Shown: positions 44,621-55,270, numbered from the stretch's first letter. The stretch is DNA of 64,000 nucleotides from Acinetobacter sp. WU_MDCI_Axc73 (GCF_025562455.1 NZ_JAHPRO010000008.1:89496-153495); one strand, 5' to 3'. A program made the numbers and translations. The notes: generated by a model not told the origin, from the letters alone.

Positions 44621-45424
44621 ATGGCACAAGGATTATTAACTGGTAAACGTTTTTTGATTGCTGGTATTGCAAGCAAATTGTCAATTGCTTTTGGTATTGC
44701 ACAAGCATTGCACCGTGAAGGTGCTGAACTGGCATTTACCTATCCAAATGAAAAATTAAAAAAACGTGTTGACGAGTTTGCTGCGCAATTTGGTTCATCA
44801 TTAGTTTTTCCTTGTGATGTTGCCGTGGATGCTGAAATTGACACTACTTTTGTAGAGTTGGCAAAACACTGGGATGGTCTGGATGGTGTGGTGCATTCAA
44901 TTGGTTTTGCTCCAGCACATACGCTTGATGGTGACTTTACTGATATAACTGATCGTGACGGTTTTCGTATAGCCCATGACATCAGCGCTTATAGCTTTGT
45001 GGCGATGGCACGTGCTGCAAAGCCTTTATTACAGGTGCGCCAAGGTTGTTTATTGACCTTGACTTATCAAGGTTCTGAACGTGTGATGCCAAATTATAAT
45101 GTCATGGGGATGGCAAAGGCCTCACTTGAGGCGGGTGTGCGTTATTTAGCTTCAAGTTTGGGTGCGGATGGTATTCGTGTCAATGCAATTTCAGCAGGAC
45201 CAATTCGTACTTTAGCGGCATCAGGGATTAAATCATTCCGTAAGATGTTAGATGCGAATGAAAAAATTTCGCCATTAAAACGTAATGTTACCATTGAGGA
45301 AGTGGGTAATGCTGCATTATTCCTATGTTCGCCATGGGCTTCAGGGATTACAGGTGAAATTATGTATGTAGATGCTGGCTTTAATACAGTTGGTATGAGT
45401 GCATCGATGATGGATGGTGAGTGA
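44621..45424 (+). CDS. fabI: Enoyl-[acyl-carrier-protein] reductase (NADH)
   Basis: A 267-residue short-chain dehydrogenase that reduces enoyl-ACP in type II fatty acid synthesis and is the target of triclosan. The N-terminal [20 protein letters not shown] is the modified Rossmann motif of FabI. The active site is Tyr149, Tyr159 and Lys166 in [19 protein letters not shown], and HSIGFAP carries the glycine whose replacement gives triclosan resistance in E. coli; it is wild type here. [14 protein letters not shown] is the substrate loop. Ends with its own terminator. Confidence 0.96.
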   Translation: MAQGLLTGKRFLIAGIASKLSIAFGIAQALHREGAELAFTYPNEKLKKRVDEFAAQFGSSLVFPCDVAVDAEIDTTFVELAKHWDGLDGVVHSIGFAPAHTLDGDFTDITDRDGFRIAHDISAYSFVAMARAAKPLLQVRQGCLLTLTYQGSERVMPNYNVMGMAKASLEAGVRYLASSLGADGIRVNAISAGPIRTLAASGIKSFRKMLDANEKISPLKRNVTIEEVGNAALFLCSPWASGITGEIMYVDAGFNTVGMSASMMDGE

Positions 45425-45444
45425 AAATAAAACCTGTATTCGAT

Positions 45445-45473
45445 AAAAAATGATGCTTTGGCATCATTTTTTT
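45445..45473 (+). terminator. fabI terminator
   Basis: Stem A6-TGATGC with GCATCA-T7 and a TTTG loop. Confidence 0.9.
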
Positions 45474-45639
45474 ATTTATTAAATGCATCTGAGTTAAAAA
45501 CAGTTCTGAAAAACCCATAGAATAACAAATTGATAGCATTGCTTATGCTAATCTAAATTTTCTAAGTATAAGTTTTTGCTGATAAAAAAATCTAAGTTTA
45601 TTGCTGTCTTAAATGCTATGCGCATAATCGACGATGGAT

Positions 45640-47211
45640 TTAACATTTAACACGATTACGACCTTCAGCTTTTGCCTCATATAATTTTTCATCTGCAACT
45701 CTAAAAACATGTTTAATATCTTTGGAAGAGTTTGGCCAATAGGCGAGACCGCAGGAAATAGTTACTTTCCCCACTTCTGGAATCACTGTATTTTCAATTG
45801 CTTCACGAATACGTTCAGCAATAAAGATACCAGTAGAAGAATCTATCGCTGGAGCTAAAATTATGAACTCCTCGCCACCAACACGACAACATGCATCGAT
45901 ATCCCGCGAATTTTCTTTAATTTTTTCTGCGATAATTTTTAAGACGACATCGCCATTTTCATGCCCATAAACATCGTTCACTTTTTTAAAATGATCAATA
46001 TCAATTGCGATCACAAAAAAATGTGTTTCAGACTTAATAAATTCATCTAAAAATAATTCCATGCCACGACGATTATAAAAACCCGTAAGCGGATCGGTAT
46101 TCACATAAAAATTTAACTCAGTAATTTTTTGTTTGAATTGTTGAGAACTTACTAATAGGGATAATTTAAATTTGAGCACTTCATAATACCAAGGATCAAT
46201 TTCCTTGATTTTATGTTGTGTTGTGGTCGCACTTAAATGGCTTGCCATCTTGGCCAGTTGAGCCAATGGTGATGAAATTAAATAAGAAATTCGCCAGACA
46301 ATAAAAAAGATAAACACATAAAAAAACAGCATGCCAGCAATAATTTTTACAATAATAGAAGATGCCTGTGCTAAAAGCTCACGCGTGGGCTGTTGAGAAA
46401 TAACAATCCAGTGAGTTATTGGAATAGATGCAAATCCAGCCAAATGATCTTCACCTAAACTATCTTTGATCTGAATTTTTCCAGTTTTTTCTTTTAACAT
46501 GGTGCTAAGTGCACTATTTTGTATGTCTAAAGTACCAATCCTTTTCTCATCAGGATGGAAAATAATATGCTGATTACTGTCAATGACATACATATAGCTA
46601 TTTTCATAACCATATTTTGTGGTTAGTAGTTCATTCAAAATATTGTCTTTTTTGAGATAAATCGCAGCGCCAATAAACCCTAGATATTGATGATTTTGAT
46701 CAAAAATAGGTTGAGATAAAAATACAATTAAATTCTTTGTAATTGATGAATAAGGCGGTGTAATCACAGTTGCTTGAGTCTTAAGCGACATTTCAAAGCC
46801 GAGCGTATGATTCACCACTTTCTTATTGAGCTTTAATTGTTCAGGGGCAAAACTTTGAATGTTTCCATTACGATCAGACACAATCACGCTATTGAAATAA
46901 TCAGACTGAAATTTCAGTCGATCGACTTCCGCTTGCATGACTTGTTCATTGCCAAATGACTGTCCCATAAGTTTGGCACTATAGTCCAACTCTTTGAGCA
47001 TCATTTTAAAATGACTGTTAGTTCCTTTGGCAATCTTGGATGCATATTCCATATTGACTGAAAGGGAGTTATTAATTAGTTGATTTTTTTGAATATAGTA
47101 ACTAACTAATAATGAAATAATAAATAGACTAATTACGCTAAAAATAGCCAGAAATAGGATCAACTTTCTTAGATTGAGTTGTAATGAGTGAATTAATTGT
47201 TTGAAAATCAT
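45640..47211 (-). CDS. Membrane-bound diguanylate cyclase with dCACHE sensor
   Basis: A 523-residue c-di-GMP synthase. Two membrane segments (about residues 17-38 and 288-312) enclose a periplasmic double-CACHE sensor (VIVSDRNGNIQSF, LGFIGAAIYLKKD, YMYVIDSNQHIIFHPDEKRIG). A HAMP-like stretch follows, then the GGDEF domain from about residue 370 (DPLTGFYNRRGM). The active-site motif is GGEEF at 445-449, so it should be catalytic, and RDID at 436-439, five residues before it, is a canonical inhibitory I-site for product feedback. Small-molecule ligand unknown. Stands alone on the minus strand. Confidence 0.93.
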   Translation of the reverse strand: MIFKQLIHSLQLNLRKLILFLAIFSVISLFIISLLVSYYIQKNQLINNSLSVNMEYASKIAKGTNSHFKMMLKELDYSAKLMGQSFGNEQVMQAEVDRLKFQSDYFNSVIVSDRNGNIQSFAPEQLKLNKKVVNHTLGFEMSLKTQATVITPPYSSITKNLIVFLSQPIFDQNHQYLGFIGAAIYLKKDNILNELLTTKYGYENSYMYVIDSNQHIIFHPDEKRIGTLDIQNSALSTMLKEKTGKIQIKDSLGEDHLAGFASIPITHWIVISQQPTRELLAQASSIIVKIIAGMLFFYVFIFFIVWRISYLISSPLAQLAKMASHLSATTTQHKIKEIDPWYYEVLKFKLSLLVSSQQFKQKITELNFYVNTDPLTGFYNRRGMELFLDEFIKSETHFFVIAIDIDHFKKVNDVYGHENGDVVLKIIAEKIKENSRDIDACCRVGGEEFIILAPAIDSSTGIFIAERIREAIENTVIPEVGKVTISCGLAYWPNSSKDIKHVFRVADEKLYEAKAEGRNRVKC

Positions 47212-47485
47212 AGAATAATAAATATCTGACTTTGCGTTGTATAGTATATTTTTTGAATGATTTAATCGAATGAAATATTAAAAATGAGGTATTTATTTGT
47301 GGAATAACCCTACAATTAAAAATGGCGAGTTATCATAAGTTTAAGATTGTTTTACTTTTATAGTTGATTTTTTGGTAAAAATTTGCTAAATGTAAGTGGT
47401 GTAATTTTTTATTTTTATTTTTTGTTCTTTTGTTTTTATTCTCCATCATTTAATCATAATAATCACAATTTCCACGAGGCAGACC

Positions 47486-48754
47486 ATGAGTTTACAGTTG
47501 TTAGAGCTTGATCAAGCAGATCAGTTAAGTGCTTGCCGCTTATCGTTACTCCTTGGTCTAAAAAGTGAGCATAATCTGATTCAACAGTTTTTAGAATTTG
47601 GTAAAAACTTGATAGGGGCTCAAAAGGCGATTTTGTGTTTCCATGAAGAAACTTATTTTTGGCATCATGCTGATCATAAAATTCATGCGGTACTTAAATT
47701 ACAAAAACGTAATAATGCGCAATTTTTTAAAGATCGTGTTTTTATTGATCAAGAACATCCGCATTATATGGATTTTTCAGCCTATATGAATGAGGGCGGC
47801 GTAGAGCATCATCGTATTATTGCTGTTAATATTTTAAAAAATAATGAATCGATAGGAATTGCTTTGTTTTTTGATAATGACGAGCAATGCTTTGATCCAG
47901 TTAAAATTTCATTGCTTGCTGAACATGGGATGAATTTTTCGCGTTATCTTGAGCTTAAATATAATCATGAGATTTTGAATGAATTATATGAACAGCAGTG
48001 TGCTTTGAATTTTAGTAAAACTAAGTTTTTTTCTATTATTTCACATGATTTGCGAGCGCCGTTTCATGGTTTGTTGGGCTTCTCTGAAGTTTTAGCAAAA
48101 GAGCGCGATACTTTAGATGAATCAAGTGTTCAAAATATTGCAGACTATCTTTATGAAACGTCACAGTCCACATACAACCTGTTAGAAAGCTTGTTGGAGT
48201 GGGCGATGGCAGAAGGGGGGCGTTTTGTATATCATCCAATTAACTTTAACCTCAAACAAGCAACATCGATTGTCCTTAAAGTCTTAAATACATTAGCGAT
48301 TAAAAAGAAAATTGCACTGATTGACGAAGTTCCAGAAGATCTAAAAGTATATGCCGATATCAATATGATTACTTCGGTGATCCAAAATCTAGTTTCAAAT
48401 GCCTTAAAATTTACACGATTAGATGGTCATGGTTTTGTGGCACTCCGTGCTAGTTTGACCAATGATGGTATTGAAATTCAGATCGAAGATAATGGCTTAG
48501 GCATGACCGAATTGCAAATGTCTACCCTTTTCCATCCTCGAATTACGGCAAGTTTAAGAGGAACTGATGGTGAAAAAGGTGCAGGTCTGGGTTTGACGTT
48601 ATGTAAACGATTTATTGACCTAAATCTTGGAAAAATTTCTGTCAGTTCTAAAGAAGGAGATGGCACTATATTCAAGGTGGTATTGCCTTGCGCGACAGAT
48701 GTAACTGGCGTGTCGCTTGCTCAAAAAGATAGCGGTGATGTCACTGTTGCTTAA
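47486..48754 (+). CDS. Orphan sensor histidine kinase with GAF-like sensor
   Basis: A 422-residue soluble histidine kinase: no membrane segment. Residues 20-160 look like a GAF domain (LGLKSEHNLIQQFLEFGKN, IGIALFFDNDEQCFDPVKISLL). The H-box is FFSIISHDLRAPFHG with His187. The catalytic domain has the N-box (VIQNLVSNALKFT), DNGLGM and GEKGAGLGLTL. No response regulator is adjacent, so its partner is elsewhere. ATG 47486 has an ACGAGG site. Confidence 0.9.
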   Translation: MSLQLLELDQADQLSACRLSLLLGLKSEHNLIQQFLEFGKNLIGAQKAILCFHEETYFWHHADHKIHAVLKLQKRNNAQFFKDRVFIDQEHPHYMDFSAYMNEGGVEHHRIIAVNILKNNESIGIALFFDNDEQCFDPVKISLLAEHGMNFSRYLELKYNHEILNELYEQQCALNFSKTKFFSIISHDLRAPFHGLLGFSEVLAKERDTLDESSVQNIADYLYETSQSTYNLLESLLEWAMAEGGRFVYHPINFNLKQATSIVLKVLNTLAIKKKIALIDEVPEDLKVYADINMITSVIQNLVSNALKFTRLDGHGFVALRASLTNDGIEIQIEDNGLGMTELQMSTLFHPRITASLRGTDGEKGAGLGLTLCKRFIDLNLGKISVSSKEGDGTIFKVVLPCATDVTGVSLAQKDSGDVTVA

Positions 48755-48818
48755 ATAGATTTCCCTAAATGAACCTGCAACTGTTATAACTATGTTAAAT
48801 AGAAGTTGCAGGTTTGTT

Positions 48819-51566
48819 ATGAATACTGAGCAGTTGCAAAAAACATTAAGAGCGAGTCAATATGCTGAGCAGGTTTTGGGTTTACATCAATCTGCTTTAG
48901 AACAAGATTATGCAATCGATCAATTTCATTATGCACTTACCACCAACGATATTTTTCAGCGTGTTGAACAAGAATTAAAAGACATTCAAGATGAAAGTCA
49001 GTGGATGCGTAGTCTACGGATTTTACGTGCCAAACTTATGTTCCGCTGGATTTGGCAAGATGCCAATCAACTGACCAATGTCGTAACACTGACTCGTGAA
49101 CTTTCAGATTTTGCAGATGCCTGTATCTGTGCAGCCAAGCAGTTTGCTCTTCCACCTTTACTTGCCAAACATGGAGAACCGATTGGTTACGATGGTCAGA
49201 TTCAAGATTTGATCGTAGTAGGCATGGGGAAATTGGGCGCGCAGGAACTCAATTTGTCCAGTGATATTGATTTGATTTTTGCCTTCGATGAGCAAGGTGA
49301 AAGCAATGGACGTAAGTCGATTGATGTCCAGCAGTTTTGCATTTTATGGGGACAAAAACTCATCTATTTGCTCGATCATATCACCGCAGATGGATTTGTA
49401 TTTCGGGTTGATATGCGTCTACGCCCTTGGGGAGATGGCTCAGCTTTAGCAATTAGTCATGTAGCACTGGAAAAATATCTGATTCAGCATGGGCGCGAAT
49501 GGGAACGTTATGCGTGGATCAAAGCTCGTATTATTAGCGGTGGTAAACGTGGTGATGACTTACTCGAAATGACACGGCCTTTTGTATTTCGCCGTTATGT
49601 CGATTATTCCGCCTTTGAAGCCATGCGTGAAATGAAAGCTATGATTGAGCGAGAAGTAGCTCGTCGTAATATTGCGGATGACATCAAGCTAGGTGCTGGC
49701 GGGATTCGAGAAGTCGAATTTATTGTACAGGTTTTCCAGCTCATTTATGGCGGATCCAAACGCGAGTTGCAGGATCGGCAATGTCTGATTAGTCTGCATC
49801 ACTTGGGGCAAGTCGGTTTACTAGAGACTCAGGCAGTCATTGAGCTTGAAGATGCGTATCTATTTCTAAGACGAGTCGAACATGCAATACAGGCTTTAAA
49901 TGATCAGCAAACGCAAATGTTGCCAGTTGAACCTGAACTCCGCCAACGCATGATTGATACACTAAGTTATGGTTCTTGGGATGAGTTTTTAGAGGTTTTA
50001 AATCAAAAACGCGCACGAGTCAGTGATCAGTTTAAAAATCTGATTCAGGAAGAAGTTGCTTCACCTGCAGAAACCGAAACACAGCTTGAACTGCGCTTAG
50101 ATGCAGTGCTAGATGATTCAACCAAAAATCTAATTCATGAATTCTGGCATGGGAATGCCTTGAAAAAACTACCCTCTAAAGCGATACAGCGCTTAAAAGA
50201 TTTTTGGCCTCATTTTATTGAAGCCGTTTTACAGTCCGATAAACCGCAAGTTGCACTAACACGTTTGATGCCATTAGTTGAGTCGGTGATGCGCCGTACA
50301 GTTTATCTGGTGATGCTGATGGAAAGCCGAGGAGCAATGCAGCGATTGGTCAAAATGGCAACGGTCAGTCCATGGATTTGTGAAGAATTGACACAATACC
50401 CTGTATTACTCGATGAATTTTTATCGATGGATTTTGAACTGCCAAAGCGTCAAGATCTGGAGAATTCACTACGTCAACAATTACTACGTATTGAAATTGA
50501 TCAAGTTGAAGATCAAATGCAGGTACTACGTTTATTTAAAAAAAGCAATGTACTGACCGTTGCAGCCAGTGATGTTCTGGCAGAAAGTCCACTGATGAAA
50601 GTATCTGATGCTTTAACAGATATTGCAGAAGTCTGCGTCATTGCTACTTTAAATCTGGCTTATCAAACAGTGGTGAAACGGCATGGTTATCCTTTAGATG
50701 CAGAAGGACAACGCTGCTCACTTGAACATAATGGCTTTGCCGTGATCGGCTATGGTAAGGTCGGTGGAATCGAATTAGGTTATGGATCTGATCTGGATTT
50801 AGTCTTTATTCATTATTTTGATGAGCAAGCTGAAACGGACGGACACAAAGCCATTACTGGGTTTGAGTTTGCTGTTCGCGTCGCCCAAAAGTTTTTATCA
50901 CTGATGACCACACAAACACTTGATGGCCGAGTGTATGAGATTGATACTCGGCTACGTCCTTCTGGTGAGGCGGGTTTATTGGTTACTAGCCTAAAGGCAT
51001 TTGAACATTATCAATTAAAGAGTGCATGGCTATGGGAACATCAGGCATTGGTGCGCGCACGCTCTATCGCAGGTGAAATGGATTTAAGAAATAAATTTGC
51101 ACACTTGCGTGCATGGATATTGACCCAGCCGCGTGACGAAAAATACGTTCAGGAAGAAGTATTAAAAATGCGTCAGAAAATGAAAGATCATTTAGGTTCT
51201 TCCTCAGAACAAAAAAAACATGGGATTTTTCATTTAAAACAGGACGCAGGTGGTATCGTTGACATCGAATTTATGGCACAGTATATGGTACTTGCATGGA
51301 GTGGAGCGAATTCTGATCTCGCCCATTTTTCCGACAATGTAAGAATTCTTGAAGATGCTGCTAAAGCAGGCTGCTTATCCAGTGAAGATGCCACAGCATT
51401 GATACACGCTTATCTCAGTGAACGAGCCGAGAGCCACCGTCTAGCCCTTGCAAATCAATCCATGCAAGTCAGTGCTGCGGACTGGCGAGATACCCGCGAG
51501 GTCGTTTGCAAGTTATGGCAAAGATTAATAGATCCAGTATCAACGGTGATGCTGGAGAGTAAATGA
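48819..51566 (+). CDS. glnE: Bifunctional glutamine synthetase adenylyltransferase/deadenylase
   Basis: A 915-residue enzyme that adenylylates and deadenylylates glutamine synthetase in response to PII signals. Two nucleotidyltransferase domains are seen, each with a G-x-GKxG...SDxDL motif: GMGKLGAQELNLSSDIDLIF in the N-terminal (deadenylase) half and GYGKVGGIELGYGSDLDLVF in the C-terminal (adenylylase) half. Linking helical domains (GAGGIREVEFIVQ; DAGGIVDIEFMAQY) repeat the same internal duplication. ATG 48819 is the likely start; the frame opens nine codons earlier. Followed closely by ilvE (27 bp). Confidence 0.94.
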   Translation: MNTEQLQKTLRASQYAEQVLGLHQSALEQDYAIDQFHYALTTNDIFQRVEQELKDIQDESQWMRSLRILRAKLMFRWIWQDANQLTNVVTLTRELSDFADACICAAKQFALPPLLAKHGEPIGYDGQIQDLIVVGMGKLGAQELNLSSDIDLIFAFDEQGESNGRKSIDVQQFCILWGQKLIYLLDHITADGFVFRVDMRLRPWGDGSALAISHVALEKYLIQHGREWERYAWIKARIISGGKRGDDLLEMTRPFVFRRYVDYSAFEAMREMKAMIEREVARRNIADDIKLGAGGIREVEFIVQVFQLIYGGSKRELQDRQCLISLHHLGQVGLLETQAVIELEDAYLFLRRVEHAIQALNDQQTQMLPVEPELRQRMIDTLSYGSWDEFLEVLNQKRARVSDQFKNLIQEEVASPAETETQLELRLDAVLDDSTKNLIHEFWHGNALKKLPSKAIQRLKDFWPHFIEAVLQSDKPQVALTRLMPLVESVMRRTVYLVMLMESRGAMQRLVKMATVSPWICEELTQYPVLLDEFLSMDFELPKRQDLENSLRQQLLRIEIDQVEDQMQVLRLFKKSNVLTVAASDVLAESPLMKVSDALTDIAEVCVIATLNLAYQTVVKRHGYPLDAEGQRCSLEHNGFAVIGYGKVGGIELGYGSDLDLVFIHYFDEQAETDGHKAITGFEFAVRVAQKFLSLMTTQTLDGRVYEIDTRLRPSGEAGLLVTSLKAFEHYQLKSAWLWEHQALVRARSIAGEMDLRNKFAHLRAWILTQPRDEKYVQEEVLKMRQKMKDHLGSSSEQKKHGIFHLKQDAGGIVDIEFMAQYMVLAWSGANSDLAHFSDNVRILEDAAKAGCLSSEDATALIHAYLSERAESHRLALANQSMQVSAADWRDTREVVCKLWQRLIDPVSTVMLESK

Positions 51567-51592
51567 TTGTGTAAAAATTTGGAGTGTGTGCC

Positions 51593-52519
51593 ATGAATTT
51601 GGCTGATCGTGATGGTTTTATTTGGCAAGATGGACAAATGGTTGATTGGCGTGATGCAAAAATCCACGTCTTAACTCATACGCTGCACTATAGTATGGGT
51701 GTCTTTGAAGGTGTCCGTGCCTATGAAACACCTAAAGGTACAGCAATTTTCCGTCTTCAAGACCACACTAAACGTTTGCTAAACTCTGCAAAAATTTATC
51801 AAATGAAAGTCCCATTTGATCAAGCAACGCTTGAGCAGGCGCAAATTGATGTCGTGCGTGAAAATAAACTGGCTTCATGCTATTTACGTCCACTGATTTG
51901 GATTGGTTCTGAAAAATTAGGAATTGCAGCGACAGATAATACCATCCATGCTGCAGTTGCGGCGTGGGGCTGGGGTGCTTACCTCGGTGAAGAAGCGATG
52001 GCACAGGGTATTCGTGTTAAAACATCTTCATTTACCCATCATCATCCGAATGTGACCATGTGCAAGGCAAAAGCATCTGGTAACTATACTTTGTCAATTT
52101 TAGCGCATCAGGAAGTTGCACATTCTGGTTATGATGAAGCTATGCTAATGGATCCTCAAGGCTATGTATGTCAAGGTTCTGGCGAAAATGTATTTTTGGT
52201 AAAAGATGGTGTATTGCATACGCCTGACATTGCAGGCGGTGCTTTAGACGGTATTACCCGTCAAACGATTATCACCATTGCTAAAGATTTGGGTTATGAC
52301 GTAGTAGAGCGTCGTATCACGCGTGACGAGTTTTATATTGCAGATGAAGCGTTCTTTACTGGAACTGCGGCTGAAGTAACACCAATCCGCGAATATGATG
52401 ACCGTCAAATTGGTGAAGGTCGTCGTGGTCCGATTACCACGATTATCCAACAGACATTCTTTGATGCTGTTCAAGGTAAAAATCCAAAATATGAACACTG
52501 GTTAACTTACGTTAAATAA
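51593..52519 (+). CDS. ilvE: Branched-chain amino acid aminotransferase
   Basis: A 308-residue PLP fold-type IV transaminase that makes valine, leucine and isoleucine. The PLP lysine is Lys160 in CKAKASGNYTLS; HYSMGVFEGVRAY and QGSGENVFLV are the family signatures, and GALDGITRQTIITIAKDLG lies in the C-terminal half. The start chosen is ATG 51593, with GGAG upstream. It ends with a strong terminator. In Acinetobacter, ilvE marks one border of the LOS outer-core locus, as here. Confidence 0.95.
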   Translation: MNLADRDGFIWQDGQMVDWRDAKIHVLTHTLHYSMGVFEGVRAYETPKGTAIFRLQDHTKRLLNSAKIYQMKVPFDQATLEQAQIDVVRENKLASCYLRPLIWIGSEKLGIAATDNTIHAAVAAWGWGAYLGEEAMAQGIRVKTSSFTHHHPNVTMCKAKASGNYTLSILAHQEVAHSGYDEAMLMDPQGYVCQGSGENVFLVKDGVLHTPDIAGGALDGITRQTIITIAKDLGYDVVERRITRDEFYIADEAFFTGTAAEVTPIREYDDRQIGEGRRGPITTIIQQTFFDAVQGKNPKYEHWLTYVK

Positions 52520-52536
52520 TCTAATCAGTTAAGATG

Positions 52537-52566
52537 AAAGGCGAAACTGATGTTTCGCCTTTTTTT
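52537..52566 (+). terminator. ilvE terminator
   Basis: AAAGGCGAAAC-TGAT-GTTTCGCCTTT and a T tail. Confidence 0.9.
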
Positions 52567-52591
52567 ATGCTGGTGAGATTGGGAAAATAAA

Positions 52592-53485
52592 ATGCATATC
52601 GTATATGTGAGTGATGCTAAGGCGGGACATCGATCACAGGCTCTTGGCTTATATCAAGCCATGCATCAGCAAAATCCCAATACCACTTTTGAAGAAATCC
52701 AGCTAGAAAAATTACCTTTGCTGCTTATTTTTAAAGGATTTTTTAGCCATCAAATGAGCGGTATTGCACAACAGCCAGATTTTATTTTTGGGGTAGGTTC
52801 ACATACCCATCTTCGAGTTTGGTTATTGGGAAAAATTTATCCTCAAGCTAAAACTGTAATCTTGATGAAACCCAGCTTACCCATTCAGTTTTTTGACTAC
52901 GCAATTATTCCTGAACATGATGGTATTGCTGCTTCTGATCGAGTCATTGTTACAAAAGGTGCCTTAAATCCGATTGAAAATGAACATCGTCATCAAGCCA
53001 ATCGGATTTTAATTGCACTTGGTGGAAACTCAAAACGGCATCAGTGGAGTGAGGAGAAAGTATTAATCGGGATACAACAAATTGTTCAGCACAATCCAAA
53101 CTGTCAGATCATCTTGACGACCTCGCGACGAACACCTGCGCATTTTCTTGATCGTTTAAAAAAACAAAATTATGCGTCGCAATTAGAGCTTTTCCCTGTA
53201 GAACATACCCCACAGGGCTGGATCTTTGAGCAAATGCAACAGGCAGAAGCAGTCTATGTGACAGAGGATAGTGTTTCAATGATTTTTGAGGCGTTAACTG
53301 CGGGTTGTAGGGTTGGGGTAATTGTAATGGATCGATTGAAATCTGATAGAATTACGCAATTAATTGATCAATTACCCTTTGAACAAACTACAGAAGAAAC
53401 TATTATTCGTTTGTTACAGCTTTCAGCTCCATTACACGAGGCGAAGCGAGTAGCATCACAATTATTGGGCTCATCGGGTTTTTAA
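52592..53485 (+). CDS. gtrOC1: ELM1/GtrOC1-like protein, first gene of the LOS outer-core locus
   Basis: A 297-residue protein of the mitochondrial-fission ELM1 (DUF1022) family, a GT-B fold group. SDAKAGHRSQALGLYQAM is the conserved opening; LIALGGNSKRHQW and VTEDSVSMIFEALTAGCRVG form the nucleotide-sugar side. In Acinetobacter baumannii the homologue is the first outer-core gene after ilvE (gtrOC1). It begins a rightward run with tight spacing (4 bp to the next gene). Confidence 0.82.
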   Translation: MHIVYVSDAKAGHRSQALGLYQAMHQQNPNTTFEEIQLEKLPLLLIFKGFFSHQMSGIAQQPDFIFGVGSHTHLRVWLLGKIYPQAKTVILMKPSLPIQFFDYAIIPEHDGIAASDRVIVTKGALNPIENEHRHQANRILIALGGNSKRHQWSEEKVLIGIQQIVQHNPNCQIILTTSRRTPAHFLDRLKKQNYASQLELFPVEHTPQGWIFEQMQQAEAVYVTEDSVSMIFEALTAGCRVGVIVMDRLKSDRITQLIDQLPFEQTTEETIIRLLQLSAPLHEAKRVASQLLGSSGF

Positions 53486-53489
53486 TTAA

Positions 53490-54518
53490 ATGAAAATATT
53501 GCATATTGCAAATTTTGGCTTTAATAAGCAGGGCGCACATTTTTATTGTACAGATCGGAAGATTTCAGCTGGATTGATCGAAAATGGTCATTTTGTCTAC
53601 GATTTTAGTTTTCGTGATATGGCTCGCATGGGAACCGTTTTTAAAACAAAAAAATTAGGTGCAAATTGGGCCAATAAAGAAATTTTAAAAATTGTGGATA
53701 ATCTTGAACCTGACTTAGTCCTAATTGGACATAGTGATTTGATGAGTCCAGACGTACTTAAACAGATTAAACTAGTATACCCGAAAACCAAAATTGCTTT
53801 TTGGTATGTAGATCCGCTTTACCTTGAACACAAACTGGATTTTTTAAAAGCGTTTTCTCCCTATCTTGATGCTATTTTTTGTACAACTGCAGGTGAATAT
53901 CTGGCGAAGCTAAAGCAGCCACATTTAAGTACAGCGTATATGCCAAATATCGGGCATCATAATGTGGAAACATTAAAGCAATTTGAAGATCCTAACGCAG
54001 ATAAAACTTTTATCTTTTGTGGTGTGGTTTATAAAGAGCCAGAGCGCGAAAAATTTTTAAAAGATTTGGCAGAAGCCTTACAGAGCAATCAAATTAAATA
54101 TCAATATTATGGGTGTTTTGATCAGGCTGGGTTTTATGGGAAAGCTTATTATCAAGTTTTAGCAGAGTCTAAAATGGGGCTGAATTATTCAAGACGTAAT
54201 GATGTGACTTTATATAGTTCTGATCGTATTGTTCAACTTACAGGAAATGGGCTCTTAACATTTTGTCCCCGCATTCCAGATTTTGAGAGCTTGTATAATG
54301 AACATGAAGTCGTTTATTTTAATGATCAGGCTGATCTGGCCAGAAAGATTCAATTCTTTGATCGGCATCCTGAACAAATGATACAGGTTGCACAAGCTGG
54401 GTGGGAAAAAACGCGTCAATCATTTAATGCAAAACGGATTACTCAATACATGCTTGAAGTGGTTTTCCAGCAACCTCTTTCAGAAGAGTATGAATGGTCA
54501 CATGAGGTCTACGTATGA
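53490..54518 (+). CDS. gtrOC2: Glycosyltransferase (CgeB-like), GtrOC2 position
   Basis: A 342-residue GT-B type glycosyltransferase similar to CgeB/spore-maturation-like enzymes. The N-terminal half has IANFGFNKQGAHFYCTDRKIS and DNLEPDLVLIGHSDLMSP; the C-terminal half has GVVYKEPEREKFLKDLAEAL, ESKMGLNYSRRND and RIVQLTGNGLLTFCPR, the usual sugar-nucleotide site. It would add a sugar to the outer core. Its stop overlaps the deacetylase start (ATGA). Confidence 0.8.
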   Translation: MKILHIANFGFNKQGAHFYCTDRKISAGLIENGHFVYDFSFRDMARMGTVFKTKKLGANWANKEILKIVDNLEPDLVLIGHSDLMSPDVLKQIKLVYPKTKIAFWYVDPLYLEHKLDFLKAFSPYLDAIFCTTAGEYLAKLKQPHLSTAYMPNIGHHNVETLKQFEDPNADKTFIFCGVVYKEPEREKFLKDLAEALQSNQIKYQYYGCFDQAGFYGKAYYQVLAESKMGLNYSRRNDVTLYSSDRIVQLTGNGLLTFCPRIPDFESLYNEHEVVYFNDQADLARKIQFFDRHPEQMIQVAQAGWEKTRQSFNAKRITQYMLEVVFQQPLSEEYEWSHEVYV

Positions 54519-55270
54519 TGTGGTTGCTATATGCCATAATCGGTTTGGTGATTGTGGCAAGTTTACTTTACTTTCTAGGTAATTATACCTTTTGGCTTCC
54601 GTTTCGTTCGAGTAAATTGCCGCGTGTAGTCATGCTACATCAGGTCACGCCACATAGCGATGCGTCTGGCATGAATATGCCTCCCGAAAAGTTTGAGCAA
54701 CTATTACGACTCTTGGTAAGTAAGCAATCAATATTTTGTTTTGTCTCGGAGTTGGAACAATATCGTGAACAAAGCAATGTGGTGGCCTTAAGTTTTGATG
54801 ATGGTTTTATGGATAATTATATCTATGCTTATCCGCTCTTAAAAAAATATAAGGCGAAAGCCACAATTTATTTGGCTACACAAATAGAAGGTATTGAAAA
54901 ACTGAGTCATGTCCAAATTCACGAAATGGCTTCTTCTGGTTTAGTAGAGTTCGGGGCGCACACGCAACATCACGTGAATTTGCTTAAGTTGGACGATGAA
55001 ACTGCTTATCAGGAAATGCAGCAGTCTAAACATGATGTCGAAGCGCTGGTTGGAAAATGCCCAAGTTTTGCTTATCCCTTTGGCCGCTTTAATGAAAAAC
55101 ATCAGCAAATGGTGCGTGAAATAGGCTTTAAAAATGCGGTTTCCACCCGCAAAAAGATTGAGCCTTATAATCCAGAGCACCCTTTTAATATTCCGAGAGT
55201 AAGTACTCACGGTGCGATGAATGCGCTTCAAATGCGTATTGCACTTGCCAAAGGACGTTATAAGTTATGA
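54515..55270 (+). CDS. pda1: Polysaccharide deacetylase
   Basis: A 251-residue NodB-fold deacetylase with an N-terminal membrane anchor (LLYAIIGLVIVASLLYFLG). The metal site is seen in ALSFDDGFMDN and FGAHTQHHVNL; SFAYPFGRFNEKH follows. It probably deacetylates an N-acetylated sugar of the outer core. Overlaps its neighbours by ATGA junctions on both sides, so it is co-translated. Confidence 0.85.
   Translation: MMWLLYAIIGLVIVASLLYFLGNYTFWLPFRSSKLPRVVMLHQVTPHSDASGMNMPPEKFEQLLRLLVSKQSIFCFVSELEQYREQSNVVALSFDDGFMDNYIYAYPLLKKYKAKATIYLATQIEGIEKLSHVQIHEMASSGLVEFGAHTQHHVNLLKLDDETAYQEMQQSKHDVEALVGKCPSFAYPFGRFNEKHQQMVREIGFKNAVSTRKKIEPYNPEHPFNIPRVSTHGAMNALQMRIALAKGRYKL

Noticed and set aside
45436..45444. 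Insertion sequence ends or transposases
   Set aside because: No transposase gene or matching terminal inverted repeats with target duplication were recognised anywhere in the window; this site was only one of several short repeats examined.
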